Of a stretch of DNA of 64,000 nt, positions 8,812 to 17,315 are shown piece after piece (the first letter of the stretch is position 1; every line of letters starts with the position of its first letter). The translations under genes were made by a program, and so were the position numbers. This DNA is from Berkiella_A sp963976875 (GTDB lineage: Bacteria > Pseudomonadota > Gammaproteobacteria > Berkiellales > Berkiellaceae). Location of the stretch: contig CAXBML010000001.1 of NCBI GenBank assembly GCA_963976875.1, forward strand, positions 62,001 to 126,000, in the 5' to 3' direction. Below the pieces are notes generated by a model that worked only from the letters and a program-made list of their open reading frames with translations, did not search any database and was not told the origin of the DNA.

Positions 8812-10299
8812 TTATTTACATCTGTTTAATAGGTATTGAATTAATAAAGGTATAGGTTTGCCAGTAGCACCTTTTTTGTTGGAGGCGGTTCCAGCAATAT
8901 CCAAATGCGCCCAATGAAATTTTTTGGCGAATTTAGATAAAAAGCAAGCGGCTAGTATTGTGCCTGCGCCTGAGTTATCAGTTGCAATATTACTCATATC
9001 AGCAAAATTTGACTTTAGGCTGCCTTGGTAATCATCCCAAATGGGTAGTTGCCAACATCTATCTCCGGCTTGATTACCGGCATGCAATAGATCATTTGCT
9101 AAAGGGCTATGATTGCTCATTAGGCCTGTCGCATGATAACCCAAGGCCACAATAACCGCTCCGGTTAGCGTTGCCATATCAATGACCACATCTGGGTTGT
9201 AACGTTCACAGTATGTCAAAGCATCCGCTAATATGAGCCTGCCTTCTGCATCGGTATTTAAAATTTCTATGGTTTGGCCAGACATACTCGTGACGATATC
9301 ATCAGGGCGAGTGGCTTCAGGGCCAGGCATATTTTCACAACTGGCGATTACACCAATAACATTAAGCGGTAACTCTAATTCAGCAACGGTATTGATTGCG
9401 CCTAAAACAGCAGCGGCTCCACACATATCATATTTCATACCAATCATGCCGGTACTTGGTTTTAATGAGTTCCCGCCGGTATCAAATGTAATGCCTTTAC
9501 CAACCAGGACAATAGGCTGCTGGCTTTTATCTCCTCCGCTATGGGACAAAGTAATAAATTTAGCCTCACTTGTACTACCGGCCGTAACGGAGAGCAAAGA
9601 GCCCATGCCTAAATCGGCCATCTCTTTTTCTTCTAATATGGAGACGCTGACAGATTTAAACTGTTTTGCAATATTTTTAGCCGTTTCTGCTAGATAGCTG
9701 GGTTTGCAAATATTGGGAGGCGTGTTACCTAAGTTTCGAGTCAAATTCATGCCAGTAGAAATAGCCGTGCCTATTTGTACCGCTTTTTCACACTGGTTTA
9801 GCTCGCGGCGGTTGCTTACCATATAGATAAGTCTTCTTAACGGCCTGCGGTCTGAGGTTTTTTTGCTTTTAAATTCGTCAAACCGATATAAACTTTGTGC
9901 ACTGGTAACCGTGGCATCTTGTATTTTCCAGGCAATATCTCTGGTTTTGACTGAAATTTCAGGTAAGTAGGAGCTGACCTCCATTGAGCCGCTATCATTG
10001 AGTGTTTTGGTGGCTGTTTGAATTATTCGACGAAACTTCGCATCATCAATTTCTCGTTCTTTTCCGCAACCCACAAGCAGCACCCTATCTGAGAGCATAT
10101 TTGGCACATTATGTAAGAATAATGTTTGTCCTATTTTACCTTCTAAATCGCCTCGTCTTAAGATATTGCTGATGTAGCCATCACTTGCCTTATCAATTAA
10201 CTCTGCCGAATGACTTAATTTGCGTGGTTCATGTACGCCGACAACAACACAGGCTGTGCGTTGCTTTTCTGGTTGACCACTTTTAACAAGATGTTCCAT
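8812..10299 (-). CDS. pepA: Leucyl aminopeptidase (M17 family)
   Basis: 495 residues from the ATG at 10299. An upstream ATG at 10317 would add six residues, but the chosen start matches the E. coli N-terminus (MExxVKSGxPEKQR) and has AGGGGC just before it. PepA is a hexameric two-metal aminopeptidase that releases N-terminal residues; in E. coli it also binds DNA. The M17 signature NTDAEGRL is present, as are the metal-binding segments VGKGITFDTGG and MKYDMCGAAAV. It is the first gene of a pepA-valS unit, divergent from lptF. Confidence 0.97.
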   Translation of the reverse strand: MEHLVKSGQPEKQRTACVVVGVHEPRKLSHSAELIDKASDGYISNILRRGDLEGKIGQTLFLHNVPNMLSDRVLLVGCGKEREIDDAKFRRIIQTATKTLNDSGSMEVSSYLPEISVKTRDIAWKIQDATVTSAQSLYRFDEFKSKKTSDRRPLRRLIYMVSNRRELNQCEKAVQIGTAISTGMNLTRNLGNTPPNICKPSYLAETAKNIAKQFKSVSVSILEEKEMADLGMGSLLSVTAGSTSEAKFITLSHSGGDKSQQPIVLVGKGITFDTGGNSLKPSTGMIGMKYDMCGAAAVLGAINTVAELELPLNVIGVIASCENMPGPEATRPDDIVTSMSGQTIEILNTDAEGRLILADALTYCERYNPDVVIDMATLTGAVIVALGYHATGLMSNHSPLANDLLHAGNQAGDRCWQLPIWDDYQGSLKSNFADMSNIATDNSGAGTILAACFLSKFAKKFHWAHLDIAGTASNKKGATGKPIPLLIQYLLNRCK

Positions 10300-10627
10300 T
10301 TTTGCCCCTAAATTCATATCAATAACTAAAAATATCGAATAGAATGTTTATTTTTTTCGTTGCAAGTAGGTATAATGACTTTTACATGCCGCTGTGTCAA
10401 AAGCCAAAGACCTTAATCAATGCTTAAAGAATATCTTGAAAAATTAAGATATTCTTGAATATTTATGCTTATTGTAACCAAATATAAGATTTAATGAAAT
10501 TATATGATGATATTTTATTAAATTTCAACGGCTTGTGTCTTTCTGATTCTTTATTGCTATTGATGGTGGCAGATATGATAATGGTTTGGTTGGAATAAGG
10601 CATAGTTCAAATGGCAAAACTCAAAAG
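10300..10627. promoter_or_regulatory. Divergent intergenic region between pepA and lptF, with a candidate promoter
   Basis: 328 bases with no gene. A perfect TATAAT at 10371-10376 on the plus strand could be the -10 of an lptF promoter; its -35 is weak (TGTTTA near 10345) and the leader would be about 245 bases. On the minus strand TTGCAA at 10360-10365 could be a -35 for pepA, with TATTCG near 18 bases downstream. Both are weak guesses. I see no repeat or RNA gene here. Confidence 0.35.
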
Positions 10628-11782
10628 ATGATTCTCAGAAAGTATTTATACAAAGAAATATTACAGACTTTTTTTGCAACTGTATTGGTTTTAATGCTGA
10701 TTGCCGTTAGCAATAAGTTTGTTAGTTTGATATCTAAGGCGGCAATAGGCGAGTTTCCCCCCGGCGTACTATTGCATATGATCTGGTTTATTGTGCCTGA
10801 AATTTTGGCCATTATTTTGCCGATTAGCTATTTTTTGGCTATTTTATTAAGTTTTGGCAAATTATTTGTCGATTTAGAAATCCCCGTTATGTTGGCTTGT
10901 GGATTAAGTTGGCGATTTTTGACGTCAACAGCCGTTATTCTGGCTGTCCCTATTACCATCCTCTCTTTTGTACTGACCTTGTATTTAAGCCCACAATGTT
11001 ATCAACATCGAGATATGCTTTTAAAGTCTGAAGATCCTGTGATGTTGGCTCAAGCCGTCGTGCCAGGACGCTTCCACTCGTTGCAACATGATAAATGGAT
11101 ATTATATGCCGGTAGCTTAAATCCTGAAGAAACAGAGTTACAGGATATTTTTATTGCCGAGCAGCCTGTATCGATAGCGGCGGGGAGTCCTGGCAATGTT
11201 TTAACCGCTAAAAGTGGTAAAATTGTGAAAGATCAAAACACGGGCAACACTTATGTTTATCTATCTGAAGGTAAGCGTTATCAGGGGCGCCCGGGAGGAC
11301 AAGATTATTCTGTGATTATGTTTGATGATTATCAGCGCTTAGTTGAGCAGGTGGTACCCAAATCAGGCGTATATCACCATAAAGGTATGCCAACAAAAAT
11401 GCTGTTTGAAAATCTTATGCCCAGCAATATGGCTGAGTTGCAATGGCGGTTTTCTGTACCTTTAGCAACGTTATTGTTAGGTTTTTTTGCGGTCCCTATT
11501 AGTCGACTGAATCCTCGAAAAGGTCGTTTTTCCAAAATTTTTGTTGGGGTCGTCGTAGCCATTGTATATTTTAATTTGCTGACACTTTGCAAACGATGGA
11601 TCGAAGCACAAATCTTGCCAGGTTATATAGGGATGTGGTGGGTGCATTTCAGTTTGTTTGCACTAGCGTCAATATCACTCATGCATGTTTCCGGACGTTT
11701 TCACAAATTACGCCAACCATGGCAGCGATTCATTAAGCGTTTTCAGCGGTTAACTAAGTTGAGGACCAAGCACCAAATATGA
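10628..11782 (+). CDS. lptF: LPS export ABC transporter permease LptF
   Basis: 384 residues from the ATG at 10628. An upstream start at 10586 is possible, but MILRKYLYKEIL aligns with the E. coli LptF N-terminus. LptF is one of the two membrane subunits of LptB2FG, which extracts lipopolysaccharide from the inner membrane and passes it to the periplasmic Lpt bridge. Three N-terminal membrane segments, a periplasmic beta-jellyroll-like region and three C-terminal segments are visible. Its stop overlaps the lptG start by four bases (ATGA), so the two are translationally coupled. Confidence 0.93.
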   Translation: MILRKYLYKEILQTFFATVLVLMLIAVSNKFVSLISKAAIGEFPPGVLLHMIWFIVPEILAIILPISYFLAILLSFGKLFVDLEIPVMLACGLSWRFLTSTAVILAVPITILSFVLTLYLSPQCYQHRDMLLKSEDPVMLAQAVVPGRFHSLQHDKWILYAGSLNPEETELQDIFIAEQPVSIAAGSPGNVLTAKSGKIVKDQNTGNTYVYLSEGKRYQGRPGGQDYSVIMFDDYQRLVEQVVPKSGVYHHKGMPTKMLFENLMPSNMAELQWRFSVPLATLLLGFFAVPISRLNPRKGRFSKIFVGVVVAIVYFNLLTLCKRWIEAQILPGYIGMWWVHFSLFALASISLMHVSGRFHKLRQPWQRFIKRFQRLTKLRTKHQI

Positions 11783-12852
11783 AAATTTTAACCCGTTATA
11801 TTTGGAAAACATTAGGCGTGACTATCGCCTTATCGATGTTCTTGGTCTTTGGTTTAGAGCTTATCTTTTCTTTGGTCAATGAACTGCGTTATGTAGGCAA
11901 AGGCGATTACACGATTTGGCATGTGCTGATGTTTAATCTGCTTTCGATGCCACAAAATATATATCAGATGTTTCCTATGGCAGCTTTGGTTGGCACTTTG
12001 TTAGGCTTAGGTGGCCTAGCCTCAAATAGCGAACTGGTGGTCATGCGTTCCGCTGGCGTAAGTGTTAAGCAAATTATTATAATGGTTTTAAAATTAGCAC
12101 TTATTTTGTCTACGCTTGCTTGGACTTTAGGGGAGTGGGTTGCACCGGTAACAGACAAATGGGCACAAAATCAAAAAGCATTCGCACTCAGTGGCGGCCA
12201 GACCTTAAAAACAGAACATGGTATTTGGCTTCGAGACGGGCCTCACTTTATTAATATTCGTTCGGCAGATGTGGGTGGGCACCTAGAAGGTATTGTCAGT
12301 TACGAATTTAATCAGCATCATGAAATGGTAAAATCTAGCGAAGCCTCTTATGCCGATTATATTAATGATCTATGGGTTCTAAAAGACGTCAAAGTCAGTG
12401 TGTTTGAAGATGATCGTGTTCTGCAAAAGCATTATGATCAATTAGAATGGCGTAGTACTATTGATCCTAATATATTAAGAATTGTCGGGACTAAATATTT
12501 AGATGAATTATCTTTGGTGGGGTTATGGCAGACAATCAAATATCGGAAACTTAATAATTTAGAGTATAAGCCCTATCAGCTAGCATTATGGCAAAAAATC
12601 GTGCAACCGCTGGCGATTGTGATGATGATGTTTTTGGCAATACCGTTTGTATTTGGGCCATTACGATCTTCTAGCAAAGGCTTCAAATTAGTTGTGGGTA
12701 TAATGGTTGGCTTTACCTTTTTCATCTTTGACCGCTTGTTTGGCCCCTTAACTTTAGTCTATCAAATACACCCCATCATAGGGGCTTGTTTTCCCACGGC
12801 ATTGTTTTTTGCTTTAGGGCTTTATGCGTTGAGGCGCTGGCGGGCTGATTAG
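11779..12852 (+). CDS. lptG: LPS export ABC transporter permease LptG
   Basis: 357 residues, the usual LptG length. It is the partner of LptF in the LptB2FG lipopolysaccharide extractor. N-terminal membrane segments (residues 10-32 and two more before 125) are followed by a periplasmic domain with GIWLRDG and FINIRSAD, typical of LptG, and a C-terminal three-helix membrane block. LptB is not in the window, which is normal because it usually lies elsewhere. Confidence 0.95.
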   Translation: MKILTRYIWKTLGVTIALSMFLVFGLELIFSLVNELRYVGKGDYTIWHVLMFNLLSMPQNIYQMFPMAALVGTLLGLGGLASNSELVVMRSAGVSVKQIIIMVLKLALILSTLAWTLGEWVAPVTDKWAQNQKAFALSGGQTLKTEHGIWLRDGPHFINIRSADVGGHLEGIVSYEFNQHHEMVKSSEASYADYINDLWVLKDVKVSVFEDDRVLQKHYDQLEWRSTIDPNILRIVGTKYLDELSLVGLWQTIKYRKLNNLEYKPYQLALWQKIVQPLAIVMMMFLAIPFVFGPLRSSSKGFKLVVGIMVGFTFFIFDRLFGPLTLVYQIHPIIGACFPTALFFALGLYALRRWRAD

Positions 12853-12870
12853 GTTATCTGGGCGCTAAAC

Positions 12871-13749
12871 TCAATGCTCTAGAATGCCTTCCAAGAAATC
12901 TAACATAACTCGGGTTTTCTTGGGCGTGTATTTTTTATGGGTATAAAATAAATATACCGGCCAAGTTTTCTTATGATATTGTGATAATATTTCTATCAGC
13001 TGCTGACTAGCCAATGCCTCTTTTACTTTGTAATCGTGTATTTTGATAATGCCCAAATTATTGAGCGCACATTGCATTAAGCCATTCGCATCATTAATTC
13101 TTAGCGTTGGGTTCAATGTTATATCAGGATGTCCATCAAAGCTGAGCACATTATCGGGTTGTCTCATTGAATGGGTTATATAATGGTGGTTGAATAAATC
13201 TTCTGGTTTTTGCGGTGTACCATGTTGTTTTAAATAACTTTTTGATGCACACATAATATAACGTGTTTGGGTGAACTGTTTTCTGACCAAGCCATCATAA
13301 CCCGGCATGCTAGCACCAATAAATATATCAATTTGTTCTTTTTCTAGATGTGGAAAGCGCTCTTCAAAAATAAGCTCTAATTGCAGCTCTGGGTATAGTG
13401 TTTGGAATTTATGAATATTGGGAATAAGGTATTTTTCACCAAAATAAGCAGTACTCATAATCCGTAGTGTGCCTTGAGGCTGGGCCTGATAGCGAGTGAA
13501 CGCGTCGGTTAGCTCAGCGCTTGCCGCTAAGATATTGTTCGCGTGTTGTTCTAAGTTTATGCCTTGCTCTGTTATATTTAATTTTCGGGTGGTTCTATTA
13601 AATAAAGTACACCCTAATTCTTTCTCTAAAGTTGATATAGTCTTGCTGACTGCGACTTTGGATATGCCTAGGCGGATACTGGCAGCAGAAAAACTATGAT
13701 ATTTTACCACCGTTAAAAATACGTGTAATTGCTCAAGTTTGATATTCAT
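12871..13749 (-). CDS. LysR family transcriptional regulator
   Basis: 292 residues from the ATG at 13749. A start at 13770 would run the gene into the inverted repeat upstream. The N-terminus is a classic LysR winged helix-turn-helix (LEQLHVFLTVVKYHSFSAAS, then LGISKVAVSKTI). The rest is the type 2 periplasmic-binding-like effector domain. It is divergent from an MFS drug exporter across about 130 bases containing a perfect inverted repeat, which suggests it controls that exporter and itself. The effector is unknown. Confidence 0.9.
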   Translation of the reverse strand: MNIKLEQLHVFLTVVKYHSFSAASIRLGISKVAVSKTISTLEKELGCTLFNRTTRKLNITEQGINLEQHANNILAASAELTDAFTRYQAQPQGTLRIMSTAYFGEKYLIPNIHKFQTLYPELQLELIFEERFPHLEKEQIDIFIGASMPGYDGLVRKQFTQTRYIMCASKSYLKQHGTPQKPEDLFNHHYITHSMRQPDNVLSFDGHPDITLNPTLRINDANGLMQCALNNLGIIKIHDYKVKEALASQQLIEILSQYHKKTWPVYLFYTHKKYTPKKTRVMLDFLEGILEH

Positions 13750-13761
13750 TTGCAATGCATA

Positions 13762-13798
13762 AGTTAACAATAGTTAACCATATTGTATATTGTTAACT
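13762..13798. promoter_or_regulatory. Probable LysR operator between the regulator and exporter genes
   Basis: AGTTAACAATA (13762-13772) and TATTGTTAACT (13788-13798) form a perfect 11-bp inverted repeat with a 15-base spacer. A third GTTAAC at 13773-13778 lies in the spacer. LysR proteins bind dyads of this kind in divergent promoters. The assignment to the adjacent regulator is inferred from position. Confidence 0.65.
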
Positions 13799-13876
13799 AA
13801 ATATGTTCAAGTTAAAATAGTCACAACATTACAGGAATACCCATGAAATACTTGGGTGATACAGAAAGAGACAGCC

Positions 13877-15094
13877 ATGATTCATACTCAGAATACGACC
13901 ATAATAAGTGCAAGGAGTTCATATAAACCCAGCATTATGCTTTTGGTTTTGCTTATTTCCTTTGGAACAGTATGTGCTGTTTTATTTAGCCCAGCATTAC
14001 CGGAGATTGCCCGGTTCTTTCATGTCTCTAAAAATAGTGCACAATGGACTATGACTTTGTTTTTATTGGGATATGCATTGGGGCAGTTGCCTTATGGTGT
14101 GTTGGCTAATCGATTTGGCAGAGTCCCTACCATTAAGATGGGAATCACATTACAGTTGCTAGGCTGTTTGCTTTGTATCATATCTTATTACTTGGGTATT
14201 TTTTCTGTATTACTTTTGGGTAGATTTATTATGGCTTTGGGTGCCAGCGTAGGGCTAATGATGTCTTTCACCCTAATGAACGATTTTTATGATAAAGCCC
14301 AAGCTAGGATCATTTCATCAAAATTAATGATGGCTTTTGCAATTTTACCAGGCCTTTCTTTAACGATGGGGGGGTGTATTACCCATTACTTTGCTTGGCA
14401 ATATTGTTTTTACTTTTTGTTGGGATACGGTTTATTTGTTTATTTTATAATTGGCGGTCTGCTAGAAGAGCCTGTGTTTCAAAAAAGTACTGAGTTAAAT
14501 ATTAAAACTATTTTAAATGACTTTGCTCATATTTTGAAAAACAAATCTGTTGTATTGTATGCTTTAATGATGGGAGGTGGCGGCGCAATTATTTATAGTT
14601 ATAACGCGATGAGTCCATTCTTAGGTATTGATCAGTTAAATTTAACCGAAGCAATGTTTGGTATATTTGCAATGCTGCCACCACTGGGAATTTTTTTAGG
14701 CTCATTTATAACGCAAAAGCTAAATAAATATTTTCAACCGTTGCAAGTGATTCAAATGGGTATTGCAGGTGCATTTATGGGTGCTTTGGGAATGCTGGTC
14801 AGCTTTAAACTGCAGATATCTCTCATCGGTCTGTTTGGCGTGATGTTTCTTATTTATATATCATTGTCATTAGTCTTAGCCAATGCTTCTGCTTTATCAA
14901 GCGGTGCGGCGACTGACAAAGCCAATGCCTCGAGTGTGATGAATTTTCTGAATATGAGTATGGGCGCATTAGGGGTTGGGGTGGCACAATGCCTACCAGT
15001 AAATTGGTCGCTTGCTTTGCCAATAGTTATATTGAGTGTGTTGGGCTGTATGGCGCTGTTAGCTTTGTATTTGAACCAATCTCGTTCCACTTAA
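13877..15094 (+). CDS. MFS multidrug efflux transporter, Bcr/CflA family
   Basis: 405 residues from the ATG at 13877, preceded by AAAGAGAC. A GTG start seven codons upstream is less likely. Twelve hydrophobic segments are predicted. The signature of the Bcr/CflA group is seen at the start (SPALPEIARFF, then QWTMTLFLLGYALGQLPYG) with the loop 2-3 motif LANRFGRVPTI. It would export drugs or small metabolites by proton antiport. It pairs with the divergent LysR regulator. Its last 36 bases overlap the 3' end of the opposite-strand RDD gene. A G7 run lies near 14368-14374. Confidence 0.9.
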   Translation: MIHTQNTTIISARSSYKPSIMLLVLLISFGTVCAVLFSPALPEIARFFHVSKNSAQWTMTLFLLGYALGQLPYGVLANRFGRVPTIKMGITLQLLGCLLCIISYYLGIFSVLLLGRFIMALGASVGLMMSFTLMNDFYDKAQARIISSKLMMAFAILPGLSLTMGGCITHYFAWQYCFYFLLGYGLFVYFIIGGLLEEPVFQKSTELNIKTILNDFAHILKNKSVVLYALMMGGGGAIIYSYNAMSPFLGIDQLNLTEAMFGIFAMLPPLGIFLGSFITQKLNKYFQPLQVIQMGIAGAFMGALGMLVSFKLQISLIGLFGVMFLIYISLSLVLANASALSSGAATDKANASSVMNFLNMSMGALGVGVAQCLPVNWSLALPIVILSVLGCMALLALYLNQSRST

Positions 15095-15487
15095 CCTATC
15101 ATGCAAACTCTGGTGCTCTTTGTCAATCAAGCACCAGAGTAGCCCAATGCCGCAAAACCCTAAAGAAGGGAAGGCCAGCACATAACGAAGCCAAGCTTTT
15201 CGCCAGGTTAGTTTTGATTGATCCGCTTGGATTAGCTTCACCTTCCAGGAAAGCATTCCCAAAGTTTGGCCACTTCTACGCCAAAACCAACATACGAATA
15301 AGCCCACGACTAATAATAAATAACTCAAAAAATAATATTGTACTGACAGAAATGATTCGCCTTTATTAATCAGCAGAGCAATGCTAGTGGCCAATATGAC
15401 GAGCGAGATAATAATAAACGTATCGTATACCAAAGCGGCGAATCTTCTAAAGAGGGTGGCTGATTGACAATTTCTCATGCTATTCAA
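15059..15487 (-). CDS. RDD family membrane protein
   Basis: 142 residues with the RDD-family layout. FRRFAALVYDT near the N-terminus carries the R/D signature, two membrane segments follow, then GQTLGMLSWKVKLI, and a C-terminal HQSLHDRLSGTRLV. RDD proteins are small inner-membrane proteins, some reported as ion transporters; the function here is unknown. The start is TTG at 15487, with AGGAA seven bases upstream; an ATG at 15478 is the alternative but lies too far from that site. The 3' end overlaps the MFS gene tail to tail. Confidence 0.85.
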   Translation of the reverse strand: MNSMRNCQSATLFRRFAALVYDTFIIISLVILATSIALLINKGESFLSVQYYFLSYLLLVVGLFVCWFWRRSGQTLGMLSWKVKLIQADQSKLTWRKAWLRYVLAFPSLGFCGIGLLWCLIDKEHQSLHDRLSGTRLVQIQS

Positions 15488-15553
15488 CTAAATATTCCTG
15501 ATAAGTGATTATGAAAACAACGCGAAACTGGCTTCGCTTTTGTTAAAAAAGGG

Positions 15554-15568
15554 TGGTGCGAAGCACCA
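15554..15568. repeat. Short GGTGC-GCACC hairpin
   Basis: TGGTGC (15554-15559), loop GAA, GCACCA (15563-15568), followed by a run of six G. A similar unit occurs at 59822-59834 in the opposite layout, so this looks like a small repeat family. Confidence 0.45.
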
Positions 15569-15903
15569 GGGGGGTATATCCCTAGTTTTGCTCGTGTAAA
15601 CTTTGCCATAAATTTGCGAATGTTTATACCATAAATCATTCAAAATAAATATTGTTAATAGTGGTCAAACAGAGATATAGCAAAGACAGCATTAATTAGT
15701 TAAAAAGCTCAAACCATACTAAGTCACAGATTTACAGAGTATTTATTAGATTTTATGTTGTTACTGAGTTTACAAGTGCCGCAAAATTTTACAATGTTAG
15801 AAAATCAGCATTGAACAAAAAAGCTGTATAGCTTTTATTGTTAAATGTTATATTGTAGAAACTATAGAATATAGAATAATAAAAAAGTACTTGCGAATTA
15901 CCT

Positions 15904-15992
15904 CTCTCTACGTCCCGCGGCCTGACCGCGGGATCTAGACGTTATTATTTCTAGATTCCGCGGTCAAGCCGCGGAACATATGAAGTAGAGAG
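15904..15992. repeat. Palindromic double-hairpin element with CCGCGG stems
   Basis: Outer arms CTCTCTAC (15904-15911) and GTAGAGAG (15985-15992) enclose two hairpins: CCCGCGG/CCGCGGG (15914-15920 with 15926-15932) and TTCCGCGG/CCGCGGAA (15956-15963 with 15969-15976). The two halves are near-perfect inverted copies of each other, joined by TCTAGA-like sequence. This is a miniature mobile or REP-pair type element. A half copy is at 55052-55072. Confidence 0.8.
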
Positions 15993-16028
15993 TGGTGAGT
16001 TGTTATAAAAGAAGTCCAGGGAGGATAT

Positions 16029-17315
16029 ATGGGGCATAACAGACGAATTTCAGTGGTGGGTTTAGGTTACGTTGGTTTACCCGTTGCTTGTGCATTTGGC
16101 GCACTTCACGATGTGATTGGTTTTGATGTCAACAAAGAACGTATAAATGCATTACAAAATGGCCAAGATCATACCGAAGCCGTGACAGCAGTAGAACTTG
16201 CTGAATCAAATATAGATTTTACTTGTGAAAAATCAAAACTTCAAACAGCGGATTGCCATATTATTGCTGTACCCACGCCGGTGGATGAAGCACACCAACC
16301 TGATTTAACCTGCTTAATAAAAGCATCTGAGACGATTGGCAGCATACTCAAAAAAGGCGATATTGTTGTTTATGAATCGACGGTCTATCCAGGTGTCACT
16401 GAAGAGATTTGTTTGCCGATTCTAGAAAAAATATCTAAGCTTAAGGGTGGCAAAGATTTTACGGTAGGGTATTCTCCAGAAAGAATTAATCCGGGCGATA
16501 AAGAAAGATCTTTTCAATCTATTGTCAAAGTCGTTTCCGGACAAGATGAGAAAACTACTGAAATTTTAGAGGCTGTCTATGGCGAGGTGGTGAAAGCAGG
16601 CATTTTCAAAGCGCAATCGATCAAGGTAGCTGAAGCGGCAAAAGTCATTGAAAATACACAACGAGATTTAAATATCGCACTAATGAATGAATTAGCAATA
16701 ATATTTGAAAAAATGGGTATCGACACACACTCAGTGATTGAAGCGGCTAAAACCAAATGGAATTTTTTACCATTTTATCCAGGTCTAGTCGGCGGACATT
16801 GTATAGGCGTCGATCCCTATTATTTAACGTTTAAAGCAAAACAATTAGGATATAGACCAGAAGTCATCCAGGCTGGTCGGCGCATTAATGACAGTATGGG
16901 ACGTCACGTGGCACAACAAACGATTAAGCATATGATTCAAGCAGATAGTCACGTAAAAGGCGCTCGTGTTGCTATATTAGGTTTAACCTTCAAAGAAAAT
17001 TGCCCAGATGTTCGAAATACAAGAGTAGTCGATGTCATTGCCGAATTACAATCTTTTGGAGCAGAGGTTGTTGTACATGACCCTATCGCTTCTAAAGTAG
17101 AAGCTAAGGCAGAATACGATGTAGATTTAGTAGAATGGCAAGCCATTAGCGATGTTGATGCTATTGTTCTTTGTGTGCCACATAAAGAATTCCTAGAAAA
17201 ACAGCCACAAGAATTTGCGAATTGCTTTGCGAACTCCAGAATTATTTTTGATGTTAAATCAGTCTTGAATCAAGCTGAGTTTAAAGCGCAAGAAATTCAA
17301 GTATGGAGACTATAA
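16029..17315 (+). CDS. tviB: Nucleotide sugar dehydrogenase (TviB/WbpO type)
   Basis: 428 residues. It oxidises a UDP-hexose such as UDP-GlcNAc or UDP-GalNAc to the uronic acid with NAD+, supplying acidic sugars for capsule or O-antigen. The Rossmann motif VVGLGYVGLPVA is at the N-terminus and the catalytic cysteine is C258 in GGHCIGVDPYY. KVIENTQRDLNIALMNELAI is the central-domain signature. The sequence follows TviB/WbpO more closely than UDP-glucose dehydrogenase. The substrate is inferred. It is the first gene of an operon; the epimerase ATG overlaps its stop (TAATG). Confidence 0.88.
   Translation: MGHNRRISVVGLGYVGLPVACAFGALHDVIGFDVNKERINALQNGQDHTEAVTAVELAESNIDFTCEKSKLQTADCHIIAVPTPVDEAHQPDLTCLIKASETIGSILKKGDIVVYESTVYPGVTEEICLPILEKISKLKGGKDFTVGYSPERINPGDKERSFQSIVKVVSGQDEKTTEILEAVYGEVVKAGIFKAQSIKVAEAAKVIENTQRDLNIALMNELAIIFEKMGIDTHSVIEAAKTKWNFLPFYPGLVGGHCIGVDPYYLTFKAKQLGYRPEVIQAGRRINDSMGRHVAQQTIKHMIQADSHVKGARVAILGLTFKENCPDVRNTRVVDVIAELQSFGAEVVVHDPIASKVEAKAEYDVDLVEWQAISDVDAIVLCVPHKEFLEKQPQEFANCFANSRIIFDVKSVLNQAEFKAQEIQVWRL

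Larger units (their letters stand above)
15488..16028. other. 541-base intergenic region before the sugar-nucleotide operon
   Basis: It holds two structured elements listed separately: a GGTGC-type hairpin and a palindromic double-hairpin element. The remainder (about 15590-15900) is very AT-rich and I see no gene or convincing promoter. The operon promoter is presumably here. Confidence 0.6.

Noticed and set aside
9233..9697. 154-codon plus-strand open frame inside pepA
   Set aside because: It lies fully antisense to the well-conserved pepA and has no domain or ribosome site; a shadow frame.
14989..15369. 126-codon plus-strand frame over the MFS/RDD junction
   Set aside because: Overlaps the conserved 3' end of the MFS gene and the RDD gene on the other strand; no family resemblance.
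15904..15992. Reading the double hairpin as a CRISPR array or a terminator
   Set aside because: Only two inverted units, no spacer pattern and no T-run; a palindromic repeat element fits better.
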